Source: Desulfosudis oleivorans
GTDB taxonomy: Bacteria; Desulfobacterota; Desulfobacteria; Desulfobacterales; SURF-7
Assembly (NCBI GenBank): GCA_020723325.1
Contig: DYJD01000008.1
Span: 176,106-240,105 of the forward strand
Length of the DNA: 64,000 bases
Direction: 5' to 3'
The notes beneath the pieces are model-generated. The model worked only from the letters and a program-made list of their open reading frames with translations. It did not search any database and was not told the DNA's origin. A program made the position numbers and the translations under genes. Shown here piece after piece: positions 27,345 through 35,617 of the stretch (position 1 is its first letter; each line of letters opens with the position of its first letter).

Positions 27345-27644
27345 ATGACTGGAAAGCAAAAAATCGCCATGGGATGTGCGCTGCTTTCATTGGCGCTGCT
27401 TTTTATGATGATTATTTGGGGCGATAGCGGCTTTTTTGATTTAATGCGGCTCAAGCAGGAAAAGGAAATAATGATGGAAAAAAGCCGGAGCACGGAGAAT
27501 GAAAATGTGGAGCTTTATCGCACCATCAAGCGCTTGAAACATGATCCAAAATATATTGAAAATATAGCCCGCAAGGAACTAGGCATGGTGGGACAGAATG
27601 AGGTGATCTTCAAATTCAAAGAGGAACGATCTGAAAATGAATGA
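27345..27644 (+). CDS. ftsB: FtsB/DivIC-type septum formation initiator
   Basis: 99 residues from ATG 27345. One membrane span (about residues 8-24) is followed by a short coiled coil (LMRLKQEKEIMMEKSRSTENENVELYRTIKRL) and the family end motif DPKYIENIARKELGMVGQNEVIFKF, where the RKELGM-x-x-x-x-E block is diagnostic. These bitopic proteins join FtsL and FtsQ in the divisome. The DivIC label and FtsB label cannot be separated by sequence alone. The stop overlaps the start of the next gene by 8 bp, linking it to the signalling cluster. Confidence 0.85.
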   Translation: MTGKQKIAMGCALLSLALLFMMIIWGDSGFFDLMRLKQEKEIMMEKSRSTENENVELYRTIKRLKHDPKYIENIARKELGMVGQNEVIFKFKEERSENE

Positions 27645-27969
27645 TGAGTACCGCTTTTACACCCCATCCATGGCAAGCGTGTATGCGGCCCAGGGACATG
27701 TAGAGCAGGCCAAGGAAATTTATCAATATCTTCTGAAACGGTCACCGGAACGGCAGGATCTGGCGGATGCCCTGGCGGTCCTGGAAAAAACCGGCAGAGC
27801 AGGCGGGCTCGGGCCTGGGACCGCTTATCAGGCAGACCCAGGGATTCAAACAAGTCGTGACCTGCGGGAATTGCTTGAAAAATGGATCCGCATATTGGTT
27901 CGATACAAGCACTTGCACAACCTGCAAAAGGGAGCAAAGGAATTTGAAAAGAATTCTGATCGCCGATGA
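27637..27969 (+). CDS. Small helical repeat (TPR-like) protein
   Basis: 110 residues. FYTPSMASVYAAQGHVEQAKEIYQYLLKRSPERQDLADALAVLEK reads as one TPR-like helix pair (consensus small/large pattern A..Y..QG....A...Y..LL...P) followed by a further helix. It overlaps ftsB by 8 bp and the REC-DUF4388 gene by 26 bp, so all three are translationally linked. It may be an adaptor for the regulators downstream; nothing catalytic is visible. Confidence 0.7.
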   Translation: MNDEYRFYTPSMASVYAAQGHVEQAKEIYQYLLKRSPERQDLADALAVLEKTGRAGGLGPGTAYQADPGIQTSRDLRELLEKWIRILVRYKHLHNLQKGAKEFEKNSDRR

Positions 27970-29191
27970 TGATTCTGTTACCCGCAGCATGTTGTCCCGG
28001 GTGCTGAAACCATTTGCCGGCAGCCTGGAGATCCTCACTGCCGGAGATGGAAAAGAAGCGACACGGATGGTGGACAATCACCGTATCGATATGATTATCG
28101 CCGATCTGCAATTGCCCACGCCGGAGGGCTTTGACCTGCCGGCCTATATCAAGCAAAAATATCCGGGTATGCCCTTGTTTTTAATGACCGCCTTTGGAAC
28201 ACCCGAGCTCAGAAATAAAATCGAAGCGTTCAGCCACACCCGATATTTTGAGAAACCTTTGAATGTGGATGTGTTGAAGGAATCCATTCTGAAGATTATG
28301 GGATCTCAAAAAACAGGACGGATCAATGCCGTCAGTCTTGGCGCTGTTTTGCAAACCGCTGCCAGGGAAGGGTGGAGCAACACCCTGCTGGTCCAGTGTC
28401 AAGGGCGCAGCGGCAAGTTATTTTTGGTGAAAGGGGAGTTGATTGCTGCTGAAACCGATACCCTTAAAGCGGAAGCCGCAGCCTTGGAAATGTTGAATTG
28501 GCGGAAAACGGTTATTGTCATGGAGAATCCCGCCGCAGAGAAAGCACGGGATATCCAAATCACAATGAGTAAAATCCTAACGGACGGTCTCAAGCTCAAG
28601 GGCGAAAAAATGCGACCGGCACCCCGCCCTTCGGTGAAAACCAAGCCCCGCAAAGGCGTCTCCTGGAAAATGAGGCCGGAAAGCCTGTTGGTTCAAAAAA
28701 AACCGCTTTCTTTACAAGTCAATGGGATCAAGGAAACCCGGTGCGACTTGGAGCAGGGCAAAGGAATAGAGTTAGGGTCCGTTCAAAATACAGATCTCCA
28801 TAAAAGCATTAAAGCAGATGAAAAAGAACAGCCCGGGCTTGCATCCACCTCCCCACCGGACTTGTTGCCGGAAGAAAGGCTTTCCCTTACGCGACTGGCG
28901 AATTTTTTGATCAAATCCCATGGAATTTTAGGCTTTCGGATCTATGATGAGCAGGATATCCTGAAAGCCAAATATGATAAAAACGGATATTGCACCAAGC
29001 TGAGGCCGGCTGTATTTTGGAATCAAGCCGATGAACTCAAAACAGAAATCGACGGTGGCATTTTGCAGTATCTTGTGATAAGTACCCAAAAAGGAATTAA
29101 ATATACTATTATCCAACATCATCGTCGGCGAATCGTGATCGCCGCGCAACCGGGTTACAAGACCAGCGATTTGGTAAAGGCTTTGGTCTGA
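27944..29191 (+). CDS. Response regulator with REC and DUF4388 (PATAN) domains
   Basis: 415 residues from a TTG at 27944; the frame is open upstream but only the TTG gives the canonical KRILIADDDSVTRSM opening. The receiver (1-120) has Asp pair in IADDD, phospho-acceptor in MIIADLQLPTPEGFD, Thr in LMTAFG and Lys in FEKPL. A DUF4388/PATAN domain follows (about 125-215: GRINAVSLGAVLQTAAREGWSNTLLVQCQGRSGKLFLVKGELIAAE). The region 215-310 is low-complexity, and the C-terminus (ARLANFLIKSHGILGFRIYDE...) resembles a Roadblock-like fold, as in the next two genes. Such proteins act in polarity or surface-motility signalling in delta-proteobacteria. Confidence 0.82.
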   Translation: MKRILIADDDSVTRSMLSRVLKPFAGSLEILTAGDGKEATRMVDNHRIDMIIADLQLPTPEGFDLPAYIKQKYPGMPLFLMTAFGTPELRNKIEAFSHTRYFEKPLNVDVLKESILKIMGSQKTGRINAVSLGAVLQTAAREGWSNTLLVQCQGRSGKLFLVKGELIAAETDTLKAEAAALEMLNWRKTVIVMENPAAEKARDIQITMSKILTDGLKLKGEKMRPAPRPSVKTKPRKGVSWKMRPESLLVQKKPLSLQVNGIKETRCDLEQGKGIELGSVQNTDLHKSIKADEKEQPGLASTSPPDLLPEERLSLTRLANFLIKSHGILGFRIYDEQDILKAKYDKNGYCTKLRPAVFWNQADELKTEIDGGILQYLVISTQKGIKYTIIQHHRRRIVIAAQPGYKTSDLVKALV

Positions 29192-29205
29192 AGCGAGAGG
29201 GTGAA

Positions 29206-29877
29206 ATGGATCAGATTCTGACTGAGTTGCAATCCGTTCCCGGGGTCATCGGCGCATTTGTTTTTCACAGTCAAAACGGCGTGAAATTAAGAGCGCTGCC
29301 GGAGGTTTTTAAAGAGGCCAAGCTTGTGAAGATGGGCAAGTCGCTTGTCAAGATTTATGCCGCAGGCTGTATGGGCGTATCAGAGCTTTCCGAGGTTTCG
29401 CTTTATTATGAAGAGTCCATCGTCATTGTCCGCCGCATCTCCACCCGTGAATTCCTGATTGTATTGCTCGACCCGGGAGCCAATTTGAATCTTGTCAGCA
29501 TGTCGTTGAATCTGACCGTAGAAGAATTGAAGACGGTTCCGGAAAAGCCGGTAGAAGTTAATGCTCCTGGTCCGCCAGTGCAAGTGGAGCCACCCCTTCC
29601 CATAACCAGAAATAACGGTTACAAGGCGGAAGAAATGCTCCAAAGCGGCCCCATGGCCGAGTCCTTGCGAAGTATGCAGTTATCCCTGGCCAAAGTAATG
29701 GGACCCATCGCCAGGGTGATTTTCAGAGATGCCCTGACCGAATGGCTGAAAAACGGGTCGCCCTCCTTTGAGAATGTTGCCGTTCTAATAGATGTTTTGG
29801 AAAAGGAAATCAATGATCCGGAAAAGTTTCAGGATTATCGCAAAAGGATTGCCGCCTATCTGGTTTCGCACAATTGA
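29206..29877 (+). CDS. Roadblock/LC7-like protein with a C-terminal helical domain
   Basis: 223 residues. Residues 1-110 follow the Roadblock/LC7 layout (QSVPGVIGAFVFHSQNGVKL ... ESIVIVRRISTREFLIVLLDPGANLNLVSMSLNLTVEEL), a beta-alpha fold used by GTPase-activating partners such as MglB. A proline-rich linker (115-140) joins it to a helical domain with VMGPIARVIFRDALTEWL, a motif shared with C-terminal domains of many regulatory proteins. Ribosome site is GAGAGGG. It sits 14 bp after the REC-DUF4388 gene. Confidence 0.7.
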   Translation: MDQILTELQSVPGVIGAFVFHSQNGVKLRALPEVFKEAKLVKMGKSLVKIYAAGCMGVSELSEVSLYYEESIVIVRRISTREFLIVLLDPGANLNLVSMSLNLTVEELKTVPEKPVEVNAPGPPVQVEPPLPITRNNGYKAEEMLQSGPMAESLRSMQLSLAKVMGPIARVIFRDALTEWLKNGSPSFENVAVLIDVLEKEINDPEKFQDYRKRIAAYLVSHN

Positions 29878-29906
29878 GGCACCTTTGATTTTGTAACAGC
29901 CTGAAG

Positions 29907-30296
29907 ATGAGAAAGGATGTTCCGGTGGCCACTGTACAGGAGAAATTCAAAAAGAAAATTTTGGGTATCGAGCATGTCAAGGAGTTCATCCTGGCCAGGG
30001 ATGATGGGCAGGTGCTGGCCCATCAGCTTTTTTCATGGCCGCCGGAGACCATTGCCGCCATGATGGTATTAAATCATATTGATTGCAGTCAAATCAAACA
30101 GACCATGGGCTTCTCTCATTTTGACCATCTCATGTTGACCCTGAAAAATAATGAGAGCCTGGTGGTCTTTCCCATCCGGAATTATCTCCTGGGCGTACTC
30201 AGCAGTGCAAATCGTTTCAATGCCAAAATGGTGGTGAATATCAAGAAATTTATCCGGGAAATCACCCGTTCCGCCGCCAAATCCATGGAGGCCTGA
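29907..30296 (+). CDS. Second Roadblock/LC7-like protein
   Basis: 129 residues: VKEFILARDDGQVLAHQLFSWPPETIAAMMVLNHIDCSQIKQTMGFSHFDHLMLTLKNNESLVVFPIRNYLLGVLSSANRF has the strand-strand-helix-strand plan of a Roadblock domain, with a short basic N-terminal extension. It lies 29 bp after the first Roadblock gene and is the last of the plus-strand run. No small GTPase of the MglA type is found in the window, so a partner would be encoded elsewhere. Confidence 0.68.
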   Translation: MRKDVPVATVQEKFKKKILGIEHVKEFILARDDGQVLAHQLFSWPPETIAAMMVLNHIDCSQIKQTMGFSHFDHLMLTLKNNESLVVFPIRNYLLGVLSSANRFNAKMVVNIKKFIREITRSAAKSMEA

Positions 30297-30317
30297 TGCA
30301 TATCAGAGCCACTATAT

Positions 30318-30725
30318 TTATTTTTTGGATTCGGTCAGTTTTGCCAGGCGCGCGGTCAGTTTTTCTCCCAGGGCAATAAGATCCTCTTCCAGCAGTTTGA
30401 GATCATTGATACGCTCCCGGATGTCGCGCAATTTCTGGGCACCGTAGGCCAGACTTTTACGGATTTGATCTGCTTCGTCCATATCAATATCCCCTAAACC
30501 GATGATTTCAGCGATTTCTTCCAGGGTATAACCGAAACGCTTGCCGCGCAGAATCATTTTCAGGCGGATGCGGTCTCTTTCAGTATAGAAACGATGATTC
30601 CCTTTGGTGCGGCCGGGAGAGATCAGGGCTTTTTCCTCATAAAAGCGAATGGAACGCGTGCTGATATCCAGCTCTTCCGCCAGTTCCGAAATCATATATT
30701 TTTTCCCCGAAGGATTGTGCGCCAT
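30318..30725 (-). CDS. MerR-family transcription regulator
   Basis: 135 residues from ATG 30725 (GAGGT ribosome site; an in-frame GTG at 30737 is less likely). The N-terminal helix-turn-helix and wing read YMISELAEELDISTRSIRFYEEKALISPGRTKGNHRFYTERD, the standard MerR sequence; residues 80-130 form the dimerisation coiled coil. No metal-binding Cys pair is present in the C-terminus, so it is not a CueR/ZntR type; it resembles the LiuR/BmrR-side of the family. A palindromic operator lies just upstream (30743-30754), suggesting autoregulation. Confidence 0.88.
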   Translation of the reverse strand: MAHNPSGKKYMISELAEELDISTRSIRFYEEKALISPGRTKGNHRFYTERDRIRLKMILRGKRFGYTLEEIAEIIGLGDIDMDEADQIRKSLAYGAQKLRDIRERINDLKLLEEDLIALGEKLTARLAKLTESKK

Positions 30726-30742
30726 GGATGACCTCACGAATA

Positions 30743-30754
30743 CTTAACGTTAAG
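30743..30754. promoter_or_regulatory. Palindrome CTTAACGTTAAG before the MerR gene
   Basis: A perfect 12-bp palindrome, with a second half-site GTTAAC two bases beyond it, 17 bases upstream of the MerR start codon. MerR proteins bind such dyads between -35 and -10, so it is a candidate self-operator. Confidence 0.5.
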
Positions 30755-30800
30755 GTTAACCTATTTTGTTGGGAGCCACTTGTCAAGGGGGAGGAATGGG

Positions 30801-31186
30801 GCAGGGGAGTCGCATGTAAACTTGGCGCGGAATGTGCAGCCATTAATTGCCAATATTTCGCCCAGCGAATACTATTGCTCGCCAAGATAAAGCGATTCGT
30901 GAGTGTTTGGGTTTTGTCTCTGCCATCCAACCTCTCGGGGTCGGGGTCGGTATCGGAATCGGTATCGAGTTTTTTCTTTTCGCCCCAAAGGCAATTCACC
31001 AACGGGACGGGGCGTCCTGTCGATGTGTGGGGGCGGTTCGCGAACCGCCCCTACGGCAAGGCCATCGTGTTGGATCTTGGGGCCGGCAGGGAATACGCCC
31101 TGGTTTTTCGGGGGCGGGGTCCCCCAAATTATTTTTTCGATACCGATAGCGACCCCGACCCCGAAAACCATAAGTGATTGTCCTGG
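30801..31186. repeat. GG-NN-TC palindromic element, copy A (enlarged)
   Basis: Left end GCAGGGGAGTCGCATGT at 30801, left hexamer arm (GGGGTC, GGGGTC, GGTATC, GGAATC, GGTATC) at 30936-30968, right arm (GATACC, GATAGC, GACCCC, GACCCC) at 31138-31164, right end GTGATTGTCCTGG at 31174-31186. The centre and left side are enlarged: 31030-31051 is a 22-bp perfect palindrome (half GGGGCGGTTCG), a different repeat type nested within it. Confidence 0.75.
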
Positions 31187-31203
31187 ATTTATTTTAAATC
31201 CAC

Positions 31204-31232
31204 TTGACTAGAATATCTTTCTAAAATATCCT
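31204..31232 (+). promoter_or_regulatory. Promoter and operator-like dyad of the TetR gene
   Basis: TTGACT (31204-31209), 17-bp spacer, TATCCT (31227-31232), seven bases before the ATG at 31239. AGAATAT (31210-31216) and ATATCCT (31226-31232) form an imperfect inverted repeat covering the spacer and the -10, as expected of a TetR self-operator. The start point would fall at or near the ATG, implying a leaderless message. Confidence 0.5.
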
Positions 31233-31238
31233 CTTTAC

Positions 31239-31868
31239 ATGAAGCAAAAAAAAGGCAGACATCCCGGAACCGAATCAAGACGCAAGACCATCATCAACGC
31301 GGCCCTGGCCTGCTTTGCCGAAATCGGTTTTTCCGAGACCAGCATGGAAGACATTCGGCGCAAATCCGGCGCCAGCACCGGCAGTATCTATCATCATTTT
31401 AAAAGCAAGGAGCAGTTGGCGGCGGAAGTATACCTTGCCGGCATTTGCAATTATCAGGAGGGCCTTATTCAGGCCTTGGAAGGGCAAACCGACATGGAGG
31501 CCGGCGTGCGCGCATTGGTGGCTTTTCATTTGCAATGGATCATGGAAAATGTGGAATGGGCCCGTTATTTGTTTCAGAAACGGCATTCCGTGTTCATGGC
31601 CGCGGCGGAAGCGAAAATTCACTCCATGAATAAAGAATTCAGCCGCAAGCTGCACCAATGGTTCATGCAGGGCGTCAATTCCGGAGCCGTCAGAATGTTG
31701 CCCGCCGATATTGTTGCCGCCCTTATCATCGGGCCTTGCATGGAGTTCACGCGCCAATACCTGGCCGGCCATAACCGCACGGACAGGGAGCAAGCCGCAA
31801 CGTTGATGGGCGATGCTGTTTGGCGCGCCCTGTCTCAAGATTGCAAGGGCAGCCGGCGGAATGTATAA
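31239..31868 (+). CDS. TetR/AcrR-family transcription regulator
   Basis: 209 residues. The helix-turn-helix is in INAALACFAEIGFSETSMEDIRRKSGASTGSIYHHFKSKEQL (about 17-60); the remainder is a helical ligand/dimer domain ending GDAVWRALSQD. The effector cannot be predicted. No ribosome site is visible before ATG 31239, and a promoter -10 lies only 7 bases upstream. Its 3' end overlaps the convergent MFS-aminopropyltransferase-like gene by 34 bp. Confidence 0.9.
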   Translation: MKQKKGRHPGTESRRKTIINAALACFAEIGFSETSMEDIRRKSGASTGSIYHHFKSKEQLAAEVYLAGICNYQEGLIQALEGQTDMEAGVRALVAFHLQWIMENVEWARYLFQKRHSVFMAAAEAKIHSMNKEFSRKLHQWFMQGVNSGAVRMLPADIVAALIIGPCMEFTRQYLAGHNRTDREQAATLMGDAVWRALSQDCKGSRRNV

Positions 31869-34060
31869 TAGGTTTTATTTTTCAAATCCAACAATCTGCG
31901 CAGCAGGTAGTATTCGTTAAAAGGCCGATCATCGGTGATACGCATATCCGGTGAAGGCGAAAGAATCTTTTCAAGCGCAGGTTTGGGATTGATGACAGGG
32001 GTGAGAGCGGTTTCCAGATTTGGCAGCGCAGACCATTCCATAAAATCCGCTTTTGCCTTTTCCGGCATTTTGGCAATCAGCTCCGCGATCGTCAATGGCG
32101 GCAGCATTTCATTGGATGCCAGAAAATGAGCGCCCCAACCCTCGACAGAGGGAAGCGCACGCACATATGGGAAGGAGTTCAACAGGGACCTGGCCGCGGC
32201 CTGAAAGGTCTGCAATTCACAAGTGGGGATCCATTGCTGCAGGATTCCGCCCTTTTTAAGTCGTTTTTTGACAAGCTCATAAAATTCATCGGAGTACAGC
32301 AAGCTTGAACCGGCGGTTTCAATGGGCGGCGGCGGATCAATGGTGATCACGTCGTAGGTTTCCGATGTCCGGGCCAGAAAACGCCGGCCGTCATCGATGA
32401 CGACTTTTCCTTTGGGATTATTGAGCAGTTCTTGAGCGTCTGTGTAATAGAATCCAAAAGCCGCCTTCACACTGGGAACAAGTTCAACCGCCGTAGTATT
32501 GATATCCCAGCTCATCATGGAACGAAAAGTGGTTCCCATTCCAAAGCAGATCACCAGGGCCGATTCTGGTTTGTTTTGGCAAAAAGCCAGCGGTAAATGG
32601 GCCATGGCCTTGGTGATTTCCGTCAGTTTGGTAATCCCGATGCCATTCACCAGGAGTTGTTTGGCAATGCCGGTACCGGCGGATACCACAGTGGCGGTAT
32701 GGTCTCTTCTGACTTCAACGCCTTTCTGGGCGGCATACTTCTCTTCAAAGCTCAAATGAACGGTCCAGGTGCGGAAAAAAACAAACAACGCCAAGGCTCC
32801 CATCAACATGGTCCACTCCTGCTTAAACAGGTTTTCCTTGTAATATAAAATGAGAAAAATCAAGAACGGAGCAGACAATAGCAAAAAGGAGGTTTTGACG
32901 CCGTAAAACGGTAGTAAAATATACGAAACAAATAAGGGGCCGAGGATGCAGCCGATGATGTTCAATGCATAGGCTTTGCCGCCCTTGCAGGGATCTCCGG
33001 CCGAATACCGGTCGATGAGTTGCGGGGTCAGATAACCCAAGGCGGCGCACACCGGAAAAATGCTGGATAATACGGTGAGCACGCCGGGTTCCAGGCGCGG
33101 ATCATTAACGGTGACCGGCAGCAAAGCAAAAACGGCGATGCTGGACATGAGTTTATCCTCTGACAGCACTTTTTTTGCCGCAAAATGTTTCCGGTAGAGA
33201 TAAGAACCGATCCAGGTGCCGAACAGATATACCGCCAGCAGCGCGGCAAAAGAATATGTGGCAGTTTTCAAGATGGGCGTAAAGGCCCTGACCCAGACAA
33301 CCTCCATGCTCAGGGAGATGAACCCGGTCATGAAAAGCACTGTGCAGATGCGCCTTTGGTCGGCTGTGCTTAAAAACGTTTGGGAGAGCGGATTGTCAAG
33401 GGGACCGGGTATGTCCTGAATCACCGGGGTGCGGTAAAATCGACTGATAGCGATGGAAATCAGGGCAATGCCGAAGTTAAGCGTGGCGGCGATCAATAAG
33501 GTCTGTTTAAAACCGAGCAGTTCGATCAACACCACGGCTGTGATCAACGTCCCCAACATGGCGCCCACCACATTGGCAAAATATAAATAGCTGAAACTGG
33601 ATGCGGCGTTTGGATGCGCTTTTTTAATAAAAGCCATCATGAAGGGGAAAGTAAACCCCATAAAAATACACCACGGCAGGATGGAAACCGATATCATCAG
33701 GGCGGAATGAAACAAATAGCCGGTGGAATTCATTTCACCGTAATTCAAGAGTACATTATTCCACATGGAAAAAAGGGTTGGAACGGCAAAGGCGCCCACG
33801 CCCAGAAAGGCTTCCGTTCCGGCATATAACAGCAAGGGGGCGCGCAGATTGGTTGCTTGTAGCTTGTTGATCCATTTGCCGCCGGCCCAGGAGCCGATGG
33901 AAAGTCCCAACATGAATACGGAAATGACCACGGACAATACCGGTGTAATCACGCCGAAGGAGGCATATGCCATTCGGACCCATACCACTTGATAGAGCAA
34001 ACCGCAAAATCCTGAAAATAGAAACAACATGAACAGAATCCGATAATGGCCGACGGGCAT
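31835..34060 (-). CDS. Membrane MFS-like protein fused to a spermidine-synthase-like domain
   Basis: About 741 residues from ATG 34060 (AAGGAGA ribosome site; GTG at 34066 possible). The N-terminal ~480 residues hold about a dozen membrane spans (LFLFSGFCGLLYQVVWVRMAYASFG is the family opening). The C-terminal ~250 residues have the SAM-like nucleotide fold of aminopropyltransferases: ALVICFGMGTTFRS, VELVPSVKAAF, VVIDDGRRFLA, YDVITIDPPPPIETAGSSLLYSDEFYELVKKRL. The polyamine-synthase motif D-[ST]-[ST]-D-P reads D-P-P-P-P here, so the second Asp that serves as catalytic base is lost. It is thus unlikely to make spermidine; substrate unknown. Confidence 0.85.
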   Translation of the reverse strand: MPVGHYRILFMLFLFSGFCGLLYQVVWVRMAYASFGVITPVLSVVISVFMLGLSIGSWAGGKWINKLQATNLRAPLLLYAGTEAFLGVGAFAVPTLFSMWNNVLLNYGEMNSTGYLFHSALMISVSILPWCIFMGFTFPFMMAFIKKAHPNAASSFSYLYFANVVGAMLGTLITAVVLIELLGFKQTLLIAATLNFGIALISIAISRFYRTPVIQDIPGPLDNPLSQTFLSTADQRRICTVLFMTGFISLSMEVVWVRAFTPILKTATYSFAALLAVYLFGTWIGSYLYRKHFAAKKVLSEDKLMSSIAVFALLPVTVNDPRLEPGVLTVLSSIFPVCAALGYLTPQLIDRYSAGDPCKGGKAYALNIIGCILGPLFVSYILLPFYGVKTSFLLLSAPFLIFLILYYKENLFKQEWTMLMGALALFVFFRTWTVHLSFEEKYAAQKGVEVRRDHTATVVSAGTGIAKQLLVNGIGITKLTEITKAMAHLPLAFCQNKPESALVICFGMGTTFRSMMSWDINTTAVELVPSVKAAFGFYYTDAQELLNNPKGKVVIDDGRRFLARTSETYDVITIDPPPPIETAGSSLLYSDEFYELVKKRLKKGGILQQWIPTCELQTFQAAARSLLNSFPYVRALPSVEGWGAHFLASNEMLPPLTIAELIAKMPEKAKADFMEWSALPNLETALTPVINPKPALEKILSPSPDMRITDDRPFNEYYLLRRLLDLKNKTYYTFRRLPLQS

Positions 34061-34282
34061 GGTCACTCTCCTTGCAAGATAAAATCAAAAAAGACAGTTT
34101 TTACAATCTTTTCAGTTAAATTATTTGATCCGAAACCGACCCTATTGTTTTTTGAATAGAATTTCAAGCAATAGTTCATCCAGGAAGTAAAATGGAACAA
34201 TTCTGTTGACAGGACAAATTTTTCAAGGGAAAAAGTAGAGTAGTCTCTGAGCCTCGATGATTGTTTCGGCCAGCCTCCATAA

Positions 34283-34334
34283 TGGGAGCGGCTTGTCGGC
34301 CAACCGCCATTGTGGGAGCGGCTTCCAGCCGCGA
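34283..34334 (+). repeat. REP copy 3, doubled
   Basis: A partial unit TGGGAGCGGCTTGTCGGCC (34283-34301) followed by a full unit at 34313-34334 in the same direction, each preceded by the same GGCCA-CC-CCAT context. They lie in the 350-base gap between the fusion protein and the lipoprotein esterase; no gene is seen in the rest of that gap. Confidence 0.85.
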
Positions 34335-34413
34335 GACGGCCGCAACAGCGACCAGGGCCTATCTTTGTTTCAGATAAGAAAAACCGGAAGGTAAAATACA
34401 TAAGGAAATGATC

Positions 34414-35376
34414 ATGCTGAAAAGACCATACTCCGCCCATTTGATACGGCTGTCGGCCCTGCTGGCGGCCTTTGCCCTTTGCGCTTGTTCCGGCATGAAA
34501 CACAGTCTGTATGAAATGGCCCTGGATCGCGAGCGCGGTAAAGCCGGCCTGGCTTTTGAACGGTTCGATGTAAACGGCAAATCCATCGCCCTCCTGGAAA
34601 GCAGACGGGAACCAGGCAAGCCCAATCTGATCCTGGTCCATGGTTTCGGCGCCAACAAAGACAACTGGGTGCGCTTCTCACGCCATTTGAGCGGGGATTA
34701 TCATGTGGTGGCAGTGGATTTACCCGGTCACGGCGAGAGTGTGAAAGATCCTCAGTTGCGCTACGACCTTGATGATCAGGTGCGCTATTTAAATGACATT
34801 TTGGAACAGATGAAAATCCGTAAATTTCATATAGCCGGAAATTCCATGGGCGGGGCCATTGCTTCCCTGTATGCGGCCAAATACCCGGAACAGGTCCAAT
34901 CCCTGGTTCTGATGGCCCCGGGAGGCATCTATCCCTATGAAAGCGAGCTGAGCCGCATGCTGGCCCAGGGGAAAAACCCGCTGATCGTTTCCAGGCCGGA
35001 GGACTTCAGCGCATTGATGGATTTTGCTTTAGAGAAAAAACCATTCATCCCCTGGCCGATTTCAAGTGTGTTGGCGGAAAAGGCGGTTGCCAATAAACCC
35101 ATCAACGATAAAATTTTTGCCGACATCCGTGGGGAGCATTCCTACAAATTTGAGGACGAGCTGAAAAAAATCACTGCTCCCACCCTGATCCTATGGGGTC
35201 GCAAGGACCGGGTCCTGAATGTGGACAATGCCCAGGTTTTTGAGCAATTGATCCCCAATTCCCAAAAAACCATTCTGGAGGAGATCGGTCATGTGCCCAT
35301 GGTGGAGGCGCCGGAGGAAACGGCCGGGATTTGCCGTGATTTCATGAACAAAAACAGCGCAAAAGGAGATTCGTAG
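34414..35376 (+). CDS. Alpha/beta hydrolase, probable lipoprotein esterase
   Basis: About 320 residues. The N-terminus is a lipoprotein signal (LIRLSALLAAFALCAC-SG, lipobox AFALCAC with Cys as first mature residue). Core motifs: LVHGFGANKDNW (oxyanion region), HVVAVDLPGHGESV, nucleophile elbow GNSMGG, acid near ILWGRKDRVLN and the His in EEIGHVPMVEAPEE. These are the alpha/beta hydrolase triad. ATG 34414 has AAGGAA at the right distance; ATG 34408 would place it too close. It precedes a zinc-ribbon gene by one base, so they are one transcript. Confidence 0.87.
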   Translation: MLKRPYSAHLIRLSALLAAFALCACSGMKHSLYEMALDRERGKAGLAFERFDVNGKSIALLESRREPGKPNLILVHGFGANKDNWVRFSRHLSGDYHVVAVDLPGHGESVKDPQLRYDLDDQVRYLNDILEQMKIRKFHIAGNSMGGAIASLYAAKYPEQVQSLVLMAPGGIYPYESELSRMLAQGKNPLIVSRPEDFSALMDFALEKKPFIPWPISSVLAEKAVANKPINDKIFADIRGEHSYKFEDELKKITAPTLILWGRKDRVLNVDNAQVFEQLIPNSQKTILEEIGHVPMVEAPEETAGICRDFMNKNSAKGDS

Positions 35377-35377
35377 A

Positions 35378-35602
35378 ATGAAGAAGATGAAATGCCCGGC
35401 CTGCGGCAGCAAATCCTTTTATGTGAAGGACCCCCATGATCAGAATACATTGTATGTTTTCACCTGCGAGGAGGGCGAGATCTGTTTTGATCCGGAAATC
35501 GTGGAAGAAGATCTACCCCAACTTCAAGATGAAACGGAAACATTTTGCAATGATTGTTCATGGCATGACAGCTTTAAAAAGGTGAAAATCGATTTCAAAT
35601 AA
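35378..35602 (+). CDS. Small double zinc-ribbon protein
   Basis: 74 residues with CPACG near the N-terminus and CNDC near the C-terminus, plus an internal FTCEEGEICF, giving candidate Zn-binding Cys pairs. It starts one base after the esterase stop with its own ribosome site (AAAAGGAG, inside the upstream gene). Function unknown; such stand-alone ribbons often assist larger partners. Confidence 0.7.
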   Translation: MKKMKCPACGSKSFYVKDPHDQNTLYVFTCEEGEICFDPEIVEEDLPQLQDETETFCNDCSWHDSFKKVKIDFK

Positions 35603-35617
35603 ATAGGTACTAGACCA

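Noticed and set aside
30728..31211. Several open frames of 100-150 codons in both strands around the GG-NN-TC element
   Set aside because: They read straight through the repeat arms, giving low-complexity strings such as GVGVGIGIGI, have no ribosome sites, and overlap each other in all frames.
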